From: Saposhnikovia divaricata
Lineage: Eukaryota; Streptophyta; Magnoliopsida; Apiales; Apiaceae
Length of the DNA stretch: 64,000 nt
Reading direction: 5' to 3'
Assembly (NCBI GenBank): GCA_036435485.1
Contig: CM071600.1
Location: 58,649,546 to 58,713,545, forward strand
Below the pieces are notes generated by a model that was not told the DNA's origin, ran no database searches, and saw only the letters and a list, made by a program, of their open reading frames with translations. Below are positions 13,027-22,650 of this stretch, piece by piece (the stretch's first letter is position 1; each line of letters opens with the position of its first letter). The translations under genes were made by a program, and so were the position numbers.

Positions 13027-14430
13027 TGTTTACACAAATCACGCAAGCGTACGCGGTCACAAGTAATATAGAATAAAGTTGAGTTCGTTCCCACAGAGAT
13101 CTGGTTTAGGTTCAATTCAGTTCATGTACCTAAGCAACAATGTATGGTTTTTATTCACTGCTAAGACAATTAACAAATTTGGGTTTAATTAACTAAATTA
13201 ACTAAGAAGTAAATTAACAACTAAGAATTAACTAACTAACGAGAATTGGAATCGAATTACTTCTATAAGAGTAAACATGGGATCCTAACTTCATTAAATA
13301 CTTCGCTTAGATCTGACGCCTTTAATCACTATATGCAATGGTTATGATATCTGATCGGATAACACGAAACAAGTACACGTTACCTGTCAGCATACGTATA
13401 CCAAACTAAACATACATCCACAAAAGAGATAGAAGATGAATAGACACCAATTATGTTTAGACCCTATATGTCTATACAATTTGAAAACATAACGGTTGAG
13501 GAACAAGTTATCCATAAAGATCACACAGGGCAATATAAGTATTTTAATCTCATACTACAAATCATGTTGATAAACAATTATGAACCTATGCTAGCATGGC
13601 AAGTTCTAAATCTCAAGATCCACTTTCACTTCAAAAGAGATTTAACAAATTAGATGTTAGCTACGCATCTAACAATTAAGCATAACTATACGAGGATATC
13701 AGATATACATCACACATAGATCTTTAAAGCAATCAAACTACTAAGCTACATAGATAACTCCGTTAGAATCCCATGACAACGATTAGTTCATAATCGAACC
13801 TCTCGTCATCATGGGATCTGATGAAACCATAATAAAAACAAAGTATGAAAAGATACAAATAAACCTAAGTAATTGATATGTAATGGTGTTACAAATTATA
13901 ATGGTAGGATGTGTTTTTATAGGCCTAGATATCTTGCCCAGCAAGAAAAACAACCTACAATACAATTAGAAATAGGTTTGGATACCAAAAATACAACTAG
14001 AATTCGAAATAGGGTCAAAATGGACATTTTCAAGATTTTCTGTCGGACCTACACGCCCCAGGCGCGTGCTACACGCTCCAGGCGCATACTTCTGCTGTTT
14101 GACGCGTTCCAGGCGCGTAAACTTCCTGCCGAAACTGATTTTCCTCCATTTTCTTCGTTTTTGAGCCGTTTTCTTCCGTTCTTTTTGCCATTGCTTCCAT
14201 AGTCAATTAACTTTACTTGGAACCATCATAAAATCTCAGTGCTTGACTCCAAAATTCATTCCATTTGCACAAATCAACTTCAAATTTGACGGAAACGGCA
14301 ACCCTAATCGACATTCTTGCAAACCTGCACATTCAAACAAAACACATCAAAAATACGAAAAACTTAAGTCCAAGTACACCAATTTAAGCCGATATGGAAC
14401 GTTCCAAGTGGATATAAAATCCACTTATCA
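13027..14430 (-). repeat. Right (5') LTR of the non-autonomous element
   Basis: It is 1404 bp and ends CA next to the CTTTT target copy. It is nearly identical to 9031-10455, but about 21 bp of the GC-rich CTCCAGGCGC repeat cluster is missing around 14095-14120, consistent with slippage between repeat units after insertion. Confidence 0.85.
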
Positions 14431-14435
14431 CTTTT
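14431..14435. repeat. Target-site duplication CTTTT, right copy
   Basis: It matches 9026-9030 exactly and flanks the right LTR end. Confidence 0.85.
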
Positions 14436-14813
14436 CAGAGAGAGGATATTAATCCTAGTTGGCACAAAATCAAGGAAACCATACCTTGTGGTAATTTTTG
14501 TTATTCTATGTACCAGAAATCCAATTGGTTTAACACCCGAGGGTTTTCGAATCATGGAAGGCAAATTTATTTGATCGGCAATGATAATTTGGATAGATAT
14601 GAGCAAGCTCTCATTAAAGTGATGAAGATAGATAATGACACATTGCCACCTCAGCCTCCTATACTTCAATCTCTTCAACACTATAAATTCACCTACGAGA
14701 ATTTTCGCATCGACAACAGTTACCCAATATTAGAAGATGCCACCGGGAAACATCGATCGGAGATCGACATTGGTACCCAATATTTGATAGTTAATGAATT
14801 TCAACAAAGATGA
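14436..14813 (+). pseudogene. Right part of the split open frame, unrecognised product
   Basis: This frame continues in register from 8962-9030 after removal of the retrotransposon and ends at a TGA at 14811-14813. It encodes 125 residues with ordinary composition: a Trp/Asn-rich start, a central stretch with RQIYLIGND, and a Glu/Asp-rich end. An internal Met at 14508 could start a 101-aa product. Composition and length look more like real coding sequence than the surrounding AT-rich DNA, but I do not recognise a family. It may be a host exon or a fragment of an older mobile element. The insertion certainly separates it from its upstream part. Confidence 0.4.
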
Positions 14814-15085
14814 CAAACAAATCGCAGGGGAATGTGGTTTGTTTCATGTTGTCTTTCTTCTGGAATCATTTCGACCTCACAAGCAAGCCCTCCACATTGC
14901 CGGATTTTCCGAGATCGAATCGAAGGCAGGCTCACGAAGGAGCATTGTATGCATCATTTGGTTTGGTTCTTCGTCTCTCAAGTGATAATGACAAGAAAGT
15001 CAGAAGAAGAGGATCCCGAACACATGGATTCGTCGATAGGTCCAATTACGAGAAATATATGAAGTTAAGGGTGAAGAAAAACTAG
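14810..15085 (+). other. Open frame following the split frame, possible 3' continuation
   Basis: A 91-aa frame starts at an ATG overlapping the previous stop (ATGA) and ends in a basic stretch with RRRGSRTHGF. It may be the next exon or a frameshifted continuation of the preceding frame. The two other frames are also open here (14794-14985 and 14832-15062), so coding status is uncertain. No family recognised. Confidence 0.25.
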
Positions 15086-15532
15086 ATGATGGAGCGAGGG
15101 AACTGTGCATTTGAAATATTTATTACAAAAATTACGATTCATTATTCGAGATTAAATTTTTAGCTAATTTTGACAACTCATTGTTTATTACATTTTAGGT
15201 TGTTCGGATTCATGGAATAAATTTGCATTTTAAGAAGTTTATACCAGATTGTGACTTTTACATATGCACTTTATATGTTTATTTGTTTATTTTTAGAAGA
15301 TATGTTTTGGAATGTTGTAATAAAATATTTGAACTGAAATTTTTCAATAAAATTTTGGATTTAAATTCTCTATTTTAGTATTGCTTTTTGTTCTAACAAC
15401 TAAAGAAATGCAAATTAATACGAATGAAGCGGTAATCAAGAAAATAAAATGTGTGATGATGGCTATATATGCATAGGTGCACCAACTTATCCTTTGCTTC
15501 TAGAGCCTATACTACGGGTTCATGATGTAGTA

Positions 15533-15534
<2 letters not shown>
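15086..15534. other. AT-rich stretch without a gene
   Basis: No credible ORF. Several AATAAA hexamers occur around 15320-15350, which would suit a 3' flank of the preceding frame but also fit plain AT-rich DNA. Confidence 0.4.

Positions 15535-15570
<36 letters not shown>
15535..15570. repeat. (AT)18 microsatellite
   Basis: An uninterrupted AT dinucleotide run of 36 bp. Confidence 0.95.
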
Positions 15571-15572
<2 letters not shown>

Positions 15573-15639
15573 CTTTTATTATTATTTTATTTAAGTTTGT
15601 ATTTAATAAGCAAAGAATTCATAAATTAGAATGTGATAT

Positions 15640-15874
15640 CCGTTCCTATTTAAATATATTGTATTACTCAGTTAAATTGACCAAACGTCTTATTTTTTTT
15701 ATATTTTGTAATTTTTAAATAAAAAATTTATTTTGATATGAAACTACATTTCATATATTATCATCTTTTAAGTTTCAAAAATATTGAAATATTAATAAAT
15801 ATTTGTAAAATTATGGTTAAAATATGGTTAGTTTGACTGAAAATAGTCAAAAAAAAAATATTTAAATAGGAACG
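15640..15874. mobile_element. Small MITE, Stowaway-like
   Basis: Inverted ends CGTTCCTATTTAAATA at the left and TATTTAAATAGGAACG at the right enclose about 235 bp of AT-rich DNA without an ORF. Terminal sequences of the type TCCGTTCC are common in plant Tc1/mariner-derived MITEs. The outer few bases and the TA target duplication are not clear. Confidence 0.6.
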
Positions 15875-16483
15875 AAGAAAGTATATACATATTACTTTAT
15901 TATTAGATAATGATGAATAGTTCCAATATTATTGTATTAGAGAAAGTGGAAGAGTTCATTATTATCTTAATTTTTTGAGATAATTGAGTTATATTAGATA
16001 ATATTTAGTACCACGCCAATTTTTAAATTTTTGTGCGATTATTTTATTAGAAAGACTTATAGGTAATTATAAGAAAATTCATGTTCTTTGGGTTACATGC
16101 ATAAAATTTATTGTTTGGGTTGTATAACAAGTTCAAAAGATCGAATTTGTTGTGGCTAAGAATGAAAGTAGTTAAAAAACTATTATCGTGATGATTGTTT
16201 TAGGGAAAAACAAATTAAAGGACACTATTATCATGGTAATAATTTATAGCTAACGTTTAAATGTTCTTATATACCATTTTTATCGGTTATCCTTCTCACA
16301 TTCAACAAGCATCACTATAAATATGATCCTCGGAATTTAGAATGTGCTAATAATTTAAATTTAGAACGATTATTAATAACTGAATCTCGGTAAATCGTGT
16401 ACGCGAAAGGTAAAACAAATTGACAAGAGGATATAACGGATTCCAACGTAAATTTTAAAAATATTATATAAATTAAAATGTGA
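15875..16483. other. AT-rich DNA, possible Helitron body
   Basis: No gene seen. It ends at a Helitron-like 3' terminus at 16484-16512, so part of it may belong to that element. I could not find the matching TC 5' end. Confidence 0.35.
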
Positions 16484-16512
16484 CACGTGCATTGCACAGG
16501 CTATCATGCTAG
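16484..16512 (+). mobile_element. Helitron 3' terminus
   Basis: A short hairpin built on GTGCATTGCAC is followed about 10 bases later by CTAG and then T. This is the layout of plant Helitron 3' ends (hairpin, short spacer, CTRR, insertion before T). It is closely similar to the 3' ends at 17730 and 18867. Confidence 0.6.
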
Positions 16513-17357
16513 TATAGAGTAACGATTGAACCCTAATTCAAAAGTATTTCCTTGTAATTACTTGGAACCCAATCAATTTAGAGGCGGATCGAAGCACAAG
16601 TAATCATAAATATTGTGTGTTATCTGTGTTTTCAGTAGACGGTCAAGATCGAAAGTTAAAGATAATCTAATGGTTTGTAATTAAATGTTGTGTATATATC
16701 CGAATTCATGTAATTAATTGATCCCTCCATCTGGTTGTGGATTTATAAATATTGGTAACATATGACTTCTTTAAGGATTTTCAAAAACAACACACTGTTT
16801 TTAAATACTGAGAGTAAGAGCAATTTCATTTCTAGTAAAAAAAATTTTTTTACTAAATTTCAAATTTATATTCTGATAAAAAAATCATATTGAAAAAAAA
16901 AAATATTTCTCTCCCTCCTATAACTCTTAACTTATTTGACTTTTTAAGATCAATTTACCGAACTTTTATCATAATTAAATATATCATATAATTAAATAAA
17001 TTATAAAATTTAGTTTGTTAGAAAATATACGTCGTCAAGTTTAAAATGTATTTTTCAGATTTTTTAAATTTAAAAAGAATAATATATAAATATTAATTAA
17101 AATTTAAAGTAGAACATCCCCTAAAAATGGTGTTTTCCTAAAATCTTGGGAGTGGGCTTACGAGCATATATATTTATCTTTAATATTTTGTCCTTTTTTA
17201 GGACTTCTACGATTACTCTATTCAATATGTCTGGATTACTACATCTAGGTAAGCAAAATTCTTATATATAATTATTTCTTTACAAATTTGAAACACGTAT
17301 TATTCTAAATATTTTATGTTTTTTATATTTTAACAAAATTATACTGAGAAAAAGGAA
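16513..17357. other. AT-rich intergenic DNA
   Basis: Several poly-A/T runs and no convincing ORF, RNA gene or transposon end on either strand. Confidence 0.5.
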
Positions 17358-17730
17358 TCTATACTATATTATAATAAGCGAAAGGGGGTATAATTTGTAG
17401 TTGGTTACCCCTTTATTTTTGCTTATCCCCTTATTTTTGGTTATCCTCATTCACAACCGTTAGATCTTCAATTCAGATAGATCATGACCGTTAGATACAA
17501 CAATACTAAAAGTTGAAGGTCTAAGGTTCGAATCCCGCCAACAACATTTTAATATAAAATCAATACTAGATTATGTTATATAGAAAGATTGAAGATTCTT
17601 CCCACCAACAACATATTAATTTAGATTTAATACTAAGCTAAAAATAATATTTAAAATATTATATATACAAACTATAACAAATTTAAAAAAAAATAAAAAT
17701 AACCCGTGATTTGCACGGGCTATAAGCTAG
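17358..17730 (+). mobile_element. Short non-autonomous Helitron
   Basis: It begins TCTATACTATATT after an A and ends with hairpin CCCGTGATTTGCACGGG, then CTAG followed by T. These are the standard 5'-TC and CTRR-3' Helitron ends with A/T insertion between host bases. At 373 bp with no Rep/helicase ORF it can only be mobilised in trans. A second copy lacking the first 21 bp lies at 18513-18867 within the tandem duplication. Confidence 0.75.
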
Positions 17731-18504
17731 TATAGATTAACATGACTTCCCTATATCAGGTGAAACTAGAATCACGTGCATATTTCGCTCCTATATATGC
17801 CTCAATTCTTCAAATGTTGAGTTCCACTTCTTCAAATGTTTCTTTAAAAAGGTTTTGTACTACTTTGAATGAGAACGAGAGGATCAAGGCCACAATGATC
17901 AAGAATATCATCATCTGTGACTTGAAGAGCATCCTTTACCCATTGCACTGACGGAATATATCGCCTTAGAGAATGGACGATAGGAATATTAACGTAAAGA
18001 TTGTCTTGCTCAAGAGGATATTGTGGGGTTTGGAGTTTGGACATCAGATGGTGGCGGTTACATGAGTGAAAGAAAACGGTTTTTTTCACCCTTCTCTCTT
18101 TAATTTGGATTAATCTATAACCCTATTTCAAATTCTGAATACATAACCCTGAATCATTTTCTTTGTATAAATCATATCAAAAATCCTATTTCATTTTGAT
18201 ATTTCGAAATCGGATACAATCCTTCAATTACATGGGTGAGGGGTGATTCATGAGTGTTTGGTTCTAATGAAGAAGTAGTTATTGGGGGTTTGGAATTGAA
18301 TGGGAGATTGAGTAAATTGTGTTGGGGGTTTGATTTATGGATGAAAGCAGAGGGGAAAACCCACCGCGCGGCAGCGATGGGCGGCGGTGGTGGCGTGTTA
18401 CGATGGTCAGGTGAGAGGGGGAAGCGAGGCGGCGCAGCAAGGGGTCAAGGAGGTCGACTCCGGCGATTAAAACTCGCGAACGGCGAAGATGAAACTGGGA
18501 GGGG
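17379..18504. repeat. Tandem duplication, unit A (1.13 kb)
   Basis: The block from CGAAAGGGGGTATAA to GGGAGGGG recurs almost unchanged at 18513-19648. It contains most of the short Helitron plus about 770 bp of flanking DNA that carries a minus-strand gene fragment. Units differ by scattered substitutions and small indels, so the duplication is not brand new. Only unit A keeps the Helitron 5' end. Confidence 0.85.
17844..18089 (-). pseudogene. OSCA/CSC1-like channel gene fragment, copy A
   Basis: This 81-aa frame includes, from about residue 38, HSLRRYIPSVQWVKDALQ and then DDDILDHCGLDPLVL. Plant OSCA/CSC1 hyperosmolality-gated calcium channels have a similar segment before their second membrane helix (R-x-x-P...WV..A...TEEEIL...GLDA-V-F). 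The match is from memory of the family pattern and covers only about 40 residues. The sequence stops soon after, where the hydrophobic helix should follow, so this is at most an exon remnant. A Helitron 3' end lies directly downstream (17730), which would suit gene-fragment capture or insertion into the gene. Confidence 0.4.
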
Positions 18505-18512
18505 CTGATAAT

Positions 18513-18867
18513 CGAAAGGGGGTATAATTTGTAGTTGGTTACCCCCTTATTTTTGGTTATCCCCTTATTTTTGGTTATCCTCATTTACAACCGTTAGATC
18601 TTCAATTCAGATAGATCATGACCGTTAGATACAACAATACTAAAAGTTGAAGGTCTAATGTTCGAATCCCGCCAACAACATTTTAATATAAAATCAATAC
18701 TAGATTATGTTATATAGAAAGGTTGAAGATTCGATTCCCACCAATAACATATTAATTTAGATTTAATACTAAAATAAAATAAATGTTTAAAATATTATAT
18801 ATACAAACTATAAACAAATTTAAAAAAAAATAAAAATAATCCGTGCTTTGCACGGGCTATAAGCTAG
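18513..18867 (+). mobile_element. Helitron copy lacking its 5' terminus
   Basis: It is nearly identical to 17379-17730, ending in hairpin CCGTGCTTTGCACGG and CTAG before T. The TC-containing first 21 bases are absent; the left edge joins unit A directly through a few bases (18505-18512). Confidence 0.7.
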
Positions 18868-18980
18868 TATAGATTAACATGACTTCCCTATATCAGGTGA
18901 AACTAGAATCACGTGCATATTTCGCTCCTATATATGCCTCAATTCTTCAAATGTTGAGTTCCACTTCTTCAAATGTTTCT

Positions 18981-19181
18981 TTAAAAAGGTTTTGTACTAC
19001 TTTGAATGAGAACAAGAGGATCAAGGCCACAATGATCAAGAATATCATCATCTGTGACTTGAAGAGCATCCTTTACCCATTGCACTGACGGAATATATCG
19101 CCGGAGAGAATGGACGACAGGAATATTAACGTAAATATTGTCTTGCTCAAGAGGATATTGTGGGGTTTGGAGTTTGGACAT
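18981..19181 (-). pseudogene. OSCA/CSC1-like channel gene fragment, copy B
   Basis: The counterpart of 17844-18089, with the same C-terminal residues and one changed residue in the segment before HSLRRYIP (V for I). The upstream Met present in copy A is lost by an indel, so the open frame is shorter (66 aa). Same reservations as for copy A. Confidence 0.4.
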
Positions 19182-19648
19182 CAGATGGTGGCGGTTACAT
19201 GAGTGAAATAAAACGGTTGTTTTTTTTTTTTCACCCTTCTCTCTTTAATTTGGATTAATCTATAACCCTATTTCAAATTCTGAATACATAACCCTAAATC
19301 ATTTTCTTTGTATAAATCATATCAAAAATCCTATTTCGTTTTGATATTTCGAAATAGGATACAATCCTTCAATTACAGGGGCGAGGGGTGATTCATGAGT
19401 GTTTGGTTCTAATGAAGAAGTAGTTATTGGGGGTTTGGAATTGAATGGGAGATTGAGTAAATTGTGTCGGGGTTTGATTTATGGATGAAAGCAGAGGGGA
19501 AAACCCACCGCGTGGCAGCGGTGGGCGGCGGTGGTGGCGTGTTACGATGGTCAGGTGAGAGGGGGAAGCGAGGCGGCGCAACAAGGGGTCAAGGAGGTCA
19601 ACTCCGGCGATTAAAACTCGCGAACGGCGAAGATGAAACTGGGAGGGG

Positions 19649-20087
19649 TTGTGTATATGTGTGTCTTGTGTGGGTGATATGTGTGTGTTTATGTGTGTGC
19701 GTATGTGTATGGTTATGTATGGGCTGCGCGTGTATGTGTGTTCGCCGAAGAAGACCACCACTGTGGCGGTGGTCGTGATGGTGGTGTGCGGCAGGAGAGA
19801 GCGAGAGAGAGGTGGCAAAAAGATTGGTAGCGGTGGTAGTTGCCGGAAAAGAGCGATGGGGGTAGTAGTGCGCGTATTTTACACCGGGGAAGAGAAAACG
19901 AGGCTGATTGGAGACGACGTATTAGAGTATTAGAGGTTGCTTCATATGGGTTCCGACGGGGTCCATGAGTATATTATCATCTTTGGTCATGCAAAAGCAC
20001 TGTACTCGAGGTAAGTCCAGAGGTAAGTCCCGTGTGTATAATGCTACATATTTTTATCCAAAATATCACATATTTTTATTGCACTAT
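19649..20087. other. GT-rich and mixed stretch without a clear gene
   Basis: Begins with a GTGTGT-rich low-complexity run to about 19740 (antisense CA-rich). Overlapping open frames on both strands reflect the skewed composition and the lack of AT rather than coding. It may be the 5' flank of the duplicated minus-strand gene fragment. Confidence 0.4.
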
Positions 20088-20216
20088 GCACTAAGCCGGG
20101 GGTCTGCACGGAAACAGTCTCCCTACTTTCAGGGTAGGGGCAGGGTCTGCGTACAATTTACCCTCCCCAGACCCCATTCTAAACGGGATATACTGGATAT
20201 GTTTGGTTTGGTTTGA
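20088..20216 (+). mobile_element. SINE-like block (Au-SINE type 3' module)
   Basis: The sequence contains GGGTCTGCACGGAAACAG, then GGTAGGGGCAGGGTCTGCG, then CCTCCCCAGACCCC, ending in TTTG-type repeats (GGTTTGGTTTG). This order of motifs recurs in a widespread plant SINE family (Au-like). The 5' pol III box A/B portion is not clear, so it may be truncated. Confidence 0.55.
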
Positions 20217-20741
20217 TTTATATGCCTCAATTCAACTTATTTCTAATAAACACTAAACATTATTCCCGTCACCATTCTAACTATCTATATATTGTTGGCG
20301 TGTTCTTTTTATAGATTGCTTCAATCAATCCAAGTTTGACAAGTAATTACAAAATTATACGTGTATATATACACTTTCAATTAATATACAACCATACTAA
20401 ACAATTCATATTCAAATATATATTCATCTTCTAATGAATGCACTATCTCTATTTTGGAAAAAAAATAAGAGATTGTTTGTGTATAAAAAGAATGAAAAGA
20501 AATGGGTGAATATGGAGTTGTGGGTTTGTTATAAAATGACACACAAAGGACTGTAGTTTCATCTGATATAAGAAATGCCAGGTTAATCATATTCCTTTTT
20601 CTCAATTATATTATATACTTACTTTTATAATTCTAACTATTTTGTTTTAAAAAAAATTGCATTATGCGAAAGAGTTGTTGAATTTTTAATTTTGGATCAA
20701 TTTTTTGAAACCAGTGAGGAATCAAGTACCACAATTATGTG

Positions 20742-20742
<1 letters not shown>
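20217..20742. other. AT-rich intergenic DNA
   Basis: No credible gene or repeat end seen; leads into a long TA microsatellite. Confidence 0.5.

Positions 20743-20806
<64 letters not shown>
20743..20806. repeat. (TA)32 microsatellite
   Basis: An uninterrupted TA run of 64 bp. It is the left flank of the first of three palindromic MITEs. Confidence 0.95.
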
Positions 20807-20808
<2 letters not shown>

Positions 20809-21310
20809 CCATTATTCTAGAGAGGACCTCCTTATATGGAGAATATGAGAGAACTACCAATTTTACGATTCTATAATAGAATCAAAGTTCTAATTTTTTG
20901 GTTCTATAATTAAAAAAAGACCAATTTGCTGATTCTGTAAGAGAACCAAAATTTTTTTAAAAAAAAATTTATAAAAAAGCCTGCTGACGTGGCAATGCCA
21001 CGTCAGCACTGCCACGTCACTGCTGACGGACGTCAGCAGAGATGACGTGGTCACGTCATCAGTGACGTCAGCAGTAATGACGTGGCACTGCCACGTGGCA
21101 CTGCCACGTCAACAATGATGTCGTCACTGCTGACGTGGCAGTGATACGTGGCAGTGATGACGTGGCAGGTCAGAATTTTTTTATTTGAAATTTAAAAAAA
21201 AATTTGCAATAAAAAATTAAAGAAAAAATTTGGTTCTACTCTAGAATCAGAAAAAATTATATGGTTCTCTCCAATTCTCTATCTAACAAGTTCTCTCTAG
21301 AAGGGGACTC
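20807..21310. mobile_element. Palindromic MITE 1 with an ACGT-rich core
   Basis: About 500 bp bounded by TA runs on both sides, with imperfect inverted ends that share TTCTAGAGAGGA/TTCTAGAGAGAA. The centre (about 20975-21165) is a dense set of TGACGTGGCA / TGCCACGTCA repeats in both orientations. No ORF. Insertion in a TA microsatellite recalls the Micron type of plant element. Confidence 0.65.
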
Positions 21311-21331
21311 TATATATATATATATATATAT
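21311..21331. repeat. TA microsatellite between MITEs 1 and 2
   Basis: TA dinucleotide run of about 21 bp. Confidence 0.9.
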
Positions 21332-21700
21332 GGGGCTGCTCAAATGAGACCACTCTTATAATGAGACCCTCTCTTATAATGAGTCTCCCTCATATTTCTT
21401 GTATTCTAAAAAGCCCCGCCAGGGGCACCCAATATAAAAAAATCTTATAATTCTACCCTCTATCCATTCCTCAAAAAAAAAATTAAAAAAAATAAATTTT
21501 AAAAAAAAATGATGACGTGGTAGAAGTTTATTTTTATTTTTTTTTAAATTTTTTTTTTTTATGATTGAATAGAGGGTAGAATTATAAGACTTTTTTGTAT
21601 TAGGTGCCCCTGGCGGGGCCCTTTAGAATAGATAAAATATAAGAGGACTCATTATAAGAGAGAGTCTCATTATAAGAGGGGTCTCATTTGAGCACCTCCC
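21332..21700. mobile_element. Palindromic MITE 2
   Basis: Inverted ends of about 50 bp (GCTCAAATGAGACC at the left, GGTCTCATTTGAGC at the right) and a second inner inverted pair built on GCCCCGCCAGGGGCACC / GGTGCCCCTGGCGGGGC. Nearly the whole element can fold as one hairpin. TA tracts on both sides. No ORF. Confidence 0.75.
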
Positions 21701-21714
21701 TATATATATATATA
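21701..21714. repeat. TA tract between MITEs 2 and 3
   Basis: (TA)7 run. Confidence 0.85.
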
Positions 21715-22090
21715 GGGTCTTGTTCTAATAGAAACTAACTTAGAATAGAAACTAGAAACTAAACCTAAATTAAATATTTCAAGCTAATCTAATGACCAAA
21801 TTAGGGGTACTCCAATACAAAAAACGTTTAAAATTATTGTCTCTATTCACCAAAAAAAAAATTAAAAAAAAAAAAAAAAGTTACTGTTCACGTGATGACG
21901 TGGCACGTGAACAGTAACTTTTTTTTAAAAATTTTTTTATTTTTTTTATATTTTTGTTGAATAGAGCCAAGAATTTTAAACGTTTTTTGTGAAGGTGCCC
22001 CTAGCGGGGCCTTTAAAATAAATGAAATATAATTTATTTAGTGTAGGTTTCTAGTTTCTATTCTAAGGTTGGTTTCTATTTGAACGCTAG

Positions 22091-22092
<2 letters not shown>
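21715..22092. mobile_element. Palindromic MITE 3
   Basis: Inverted ends TTAGAATAGAAACTAGAAAC / GTTTCTAGTTTCTATTCTAA, a shared inner GGTGCCCCTAGCGGGGCC motif, and a central palindrome with CACGTGATGACGTGGCACGTG-type symmetry. It shares the GGTGCCCC core with MITE 2, so the two are probably relatives. TA tracts on both sides. Confidence 0.75.

Positions 22093-22137
<45 letters not shown>
22093..22137. repeat. (TA)n microsatellite at the viral integration border
   Basis: TA run of about 44 bp ending where virus-like leader sequence begins. Endogenous caulimovirids in several plants, including florendoviruses and rice tungro-like sequences, are reported to sit in or next to TA dinucleotide repeats. 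Confidence 0.9.
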
Positions 22138-22140
<3 letters not shown>

Positions 22141-22180
22141 TATCTTATCTTAAAAGAATAAGATAAAAGGGCTAATCAAA
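22138..22180 (-). other. Fold-back viral leader fragment at the left border of the array
   Basis: Positions 22151-22180 are the reverse complement of the viral leader just after the primer site, with about 23 internal bases missing. They form an inverted repeat with 22187-22200 around GCCAAG. The preceding 22138-22150 resembles the same leader in plus orientation. It looks like a short snap-back made during end joining. Confidence 0.6.
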
Positions 22181-22306
22181 GCCAAGTTTTGATTAGCCCT
22201 GGTTAAGGTACACCCTTTTATCTTTTATCTTATTCTTTTAATTTATGTCTATTCTTAGCTAAATTTCTGTTGTGGAAGATTGGATGTTCTAAGTAACGCA
22301 AGTATG

Positions 22307-22349
<43 letters not shown>

Positions 22350-22650
22350 AAAAAATCGGAATATTTTTAGTGTTTTCTTAAAATGTCATCTTTTATCCCG
22401 GAAGTAAAAATGGGAGTTTTCTGGATGATTTCATAAAAGAAAATTTTTGCTAAAAATATTTCACATCTTTGATTTCGTGGATGTAATCCGTCTGTCCCTC
22501 TGGTTGACAGTTAAACGAGTGAGTCGTTTGCAAAGATGACCAAAATTATTTTTATTTCTCGCACTTTTACTTTTTCATATCAAATAAACATACTTACGTA
22601 ACTCAGAGGTCCAATCCACCACAACAGCTTTAGCCTTATCTTTCATTATT
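22181..22650 (+). promoter_or_regulatory. Viral leader of copy I with upstream ORFs and A-run
   Basis: Same organisation as the leader described for copy II at 30183-30651. The A-run (22307-22346) is 40 bases rather than 42, which puts the upstream ORF that begins before it into a different frame, ending at a later stop. Confidence 0.75.

Larger units (their letters stand above)
9031..14430 (-). mobile_element. Non-autonomous LTR retrotransposon, Athila/Tat-like, 5.4 kb
   Basis: Two direct repeats of about 1.4 kb flank a 2.57-kb internal region. The outer ends are TG...CA and a CTTTT target duplication surrounds the whole. On the minus strand the order is 5' LTR (13027-14430), a tRNA-Asp-type primer site (13001-13020), a gag-like ORF (11963-12889), about 1.5 kb without a gene, a polypurine tract and the 3' LTR (9031-10455). 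No protease, RT, RNase H or integrase is present and there is no room for them, so it must depend on enzymes from a relative. The primer site resembles that of Athila/Tat-type Ty3 elements; the lineage is inferred from that and from the gag-like ORF. Confidence 0.85.
18513..19648. repeat. Tandem duplication, unit B
   Basis: Second copy of the 1.13-kb block. It differs from unit A by a longer T-run near 19215-19230, a handful of substitutions and a different right flank, which becomes a GT-rich stretch. Confidence 0.85.

Noticed and set aside
18254..19933. Coding regions in the G-rich plus-strand frames and their minus-strand counterparts
   Set aside because: Overlapping open frames on both strands come from GC and GT-rich composition; the encoded peptides are low complexity and differ between duplicate units.
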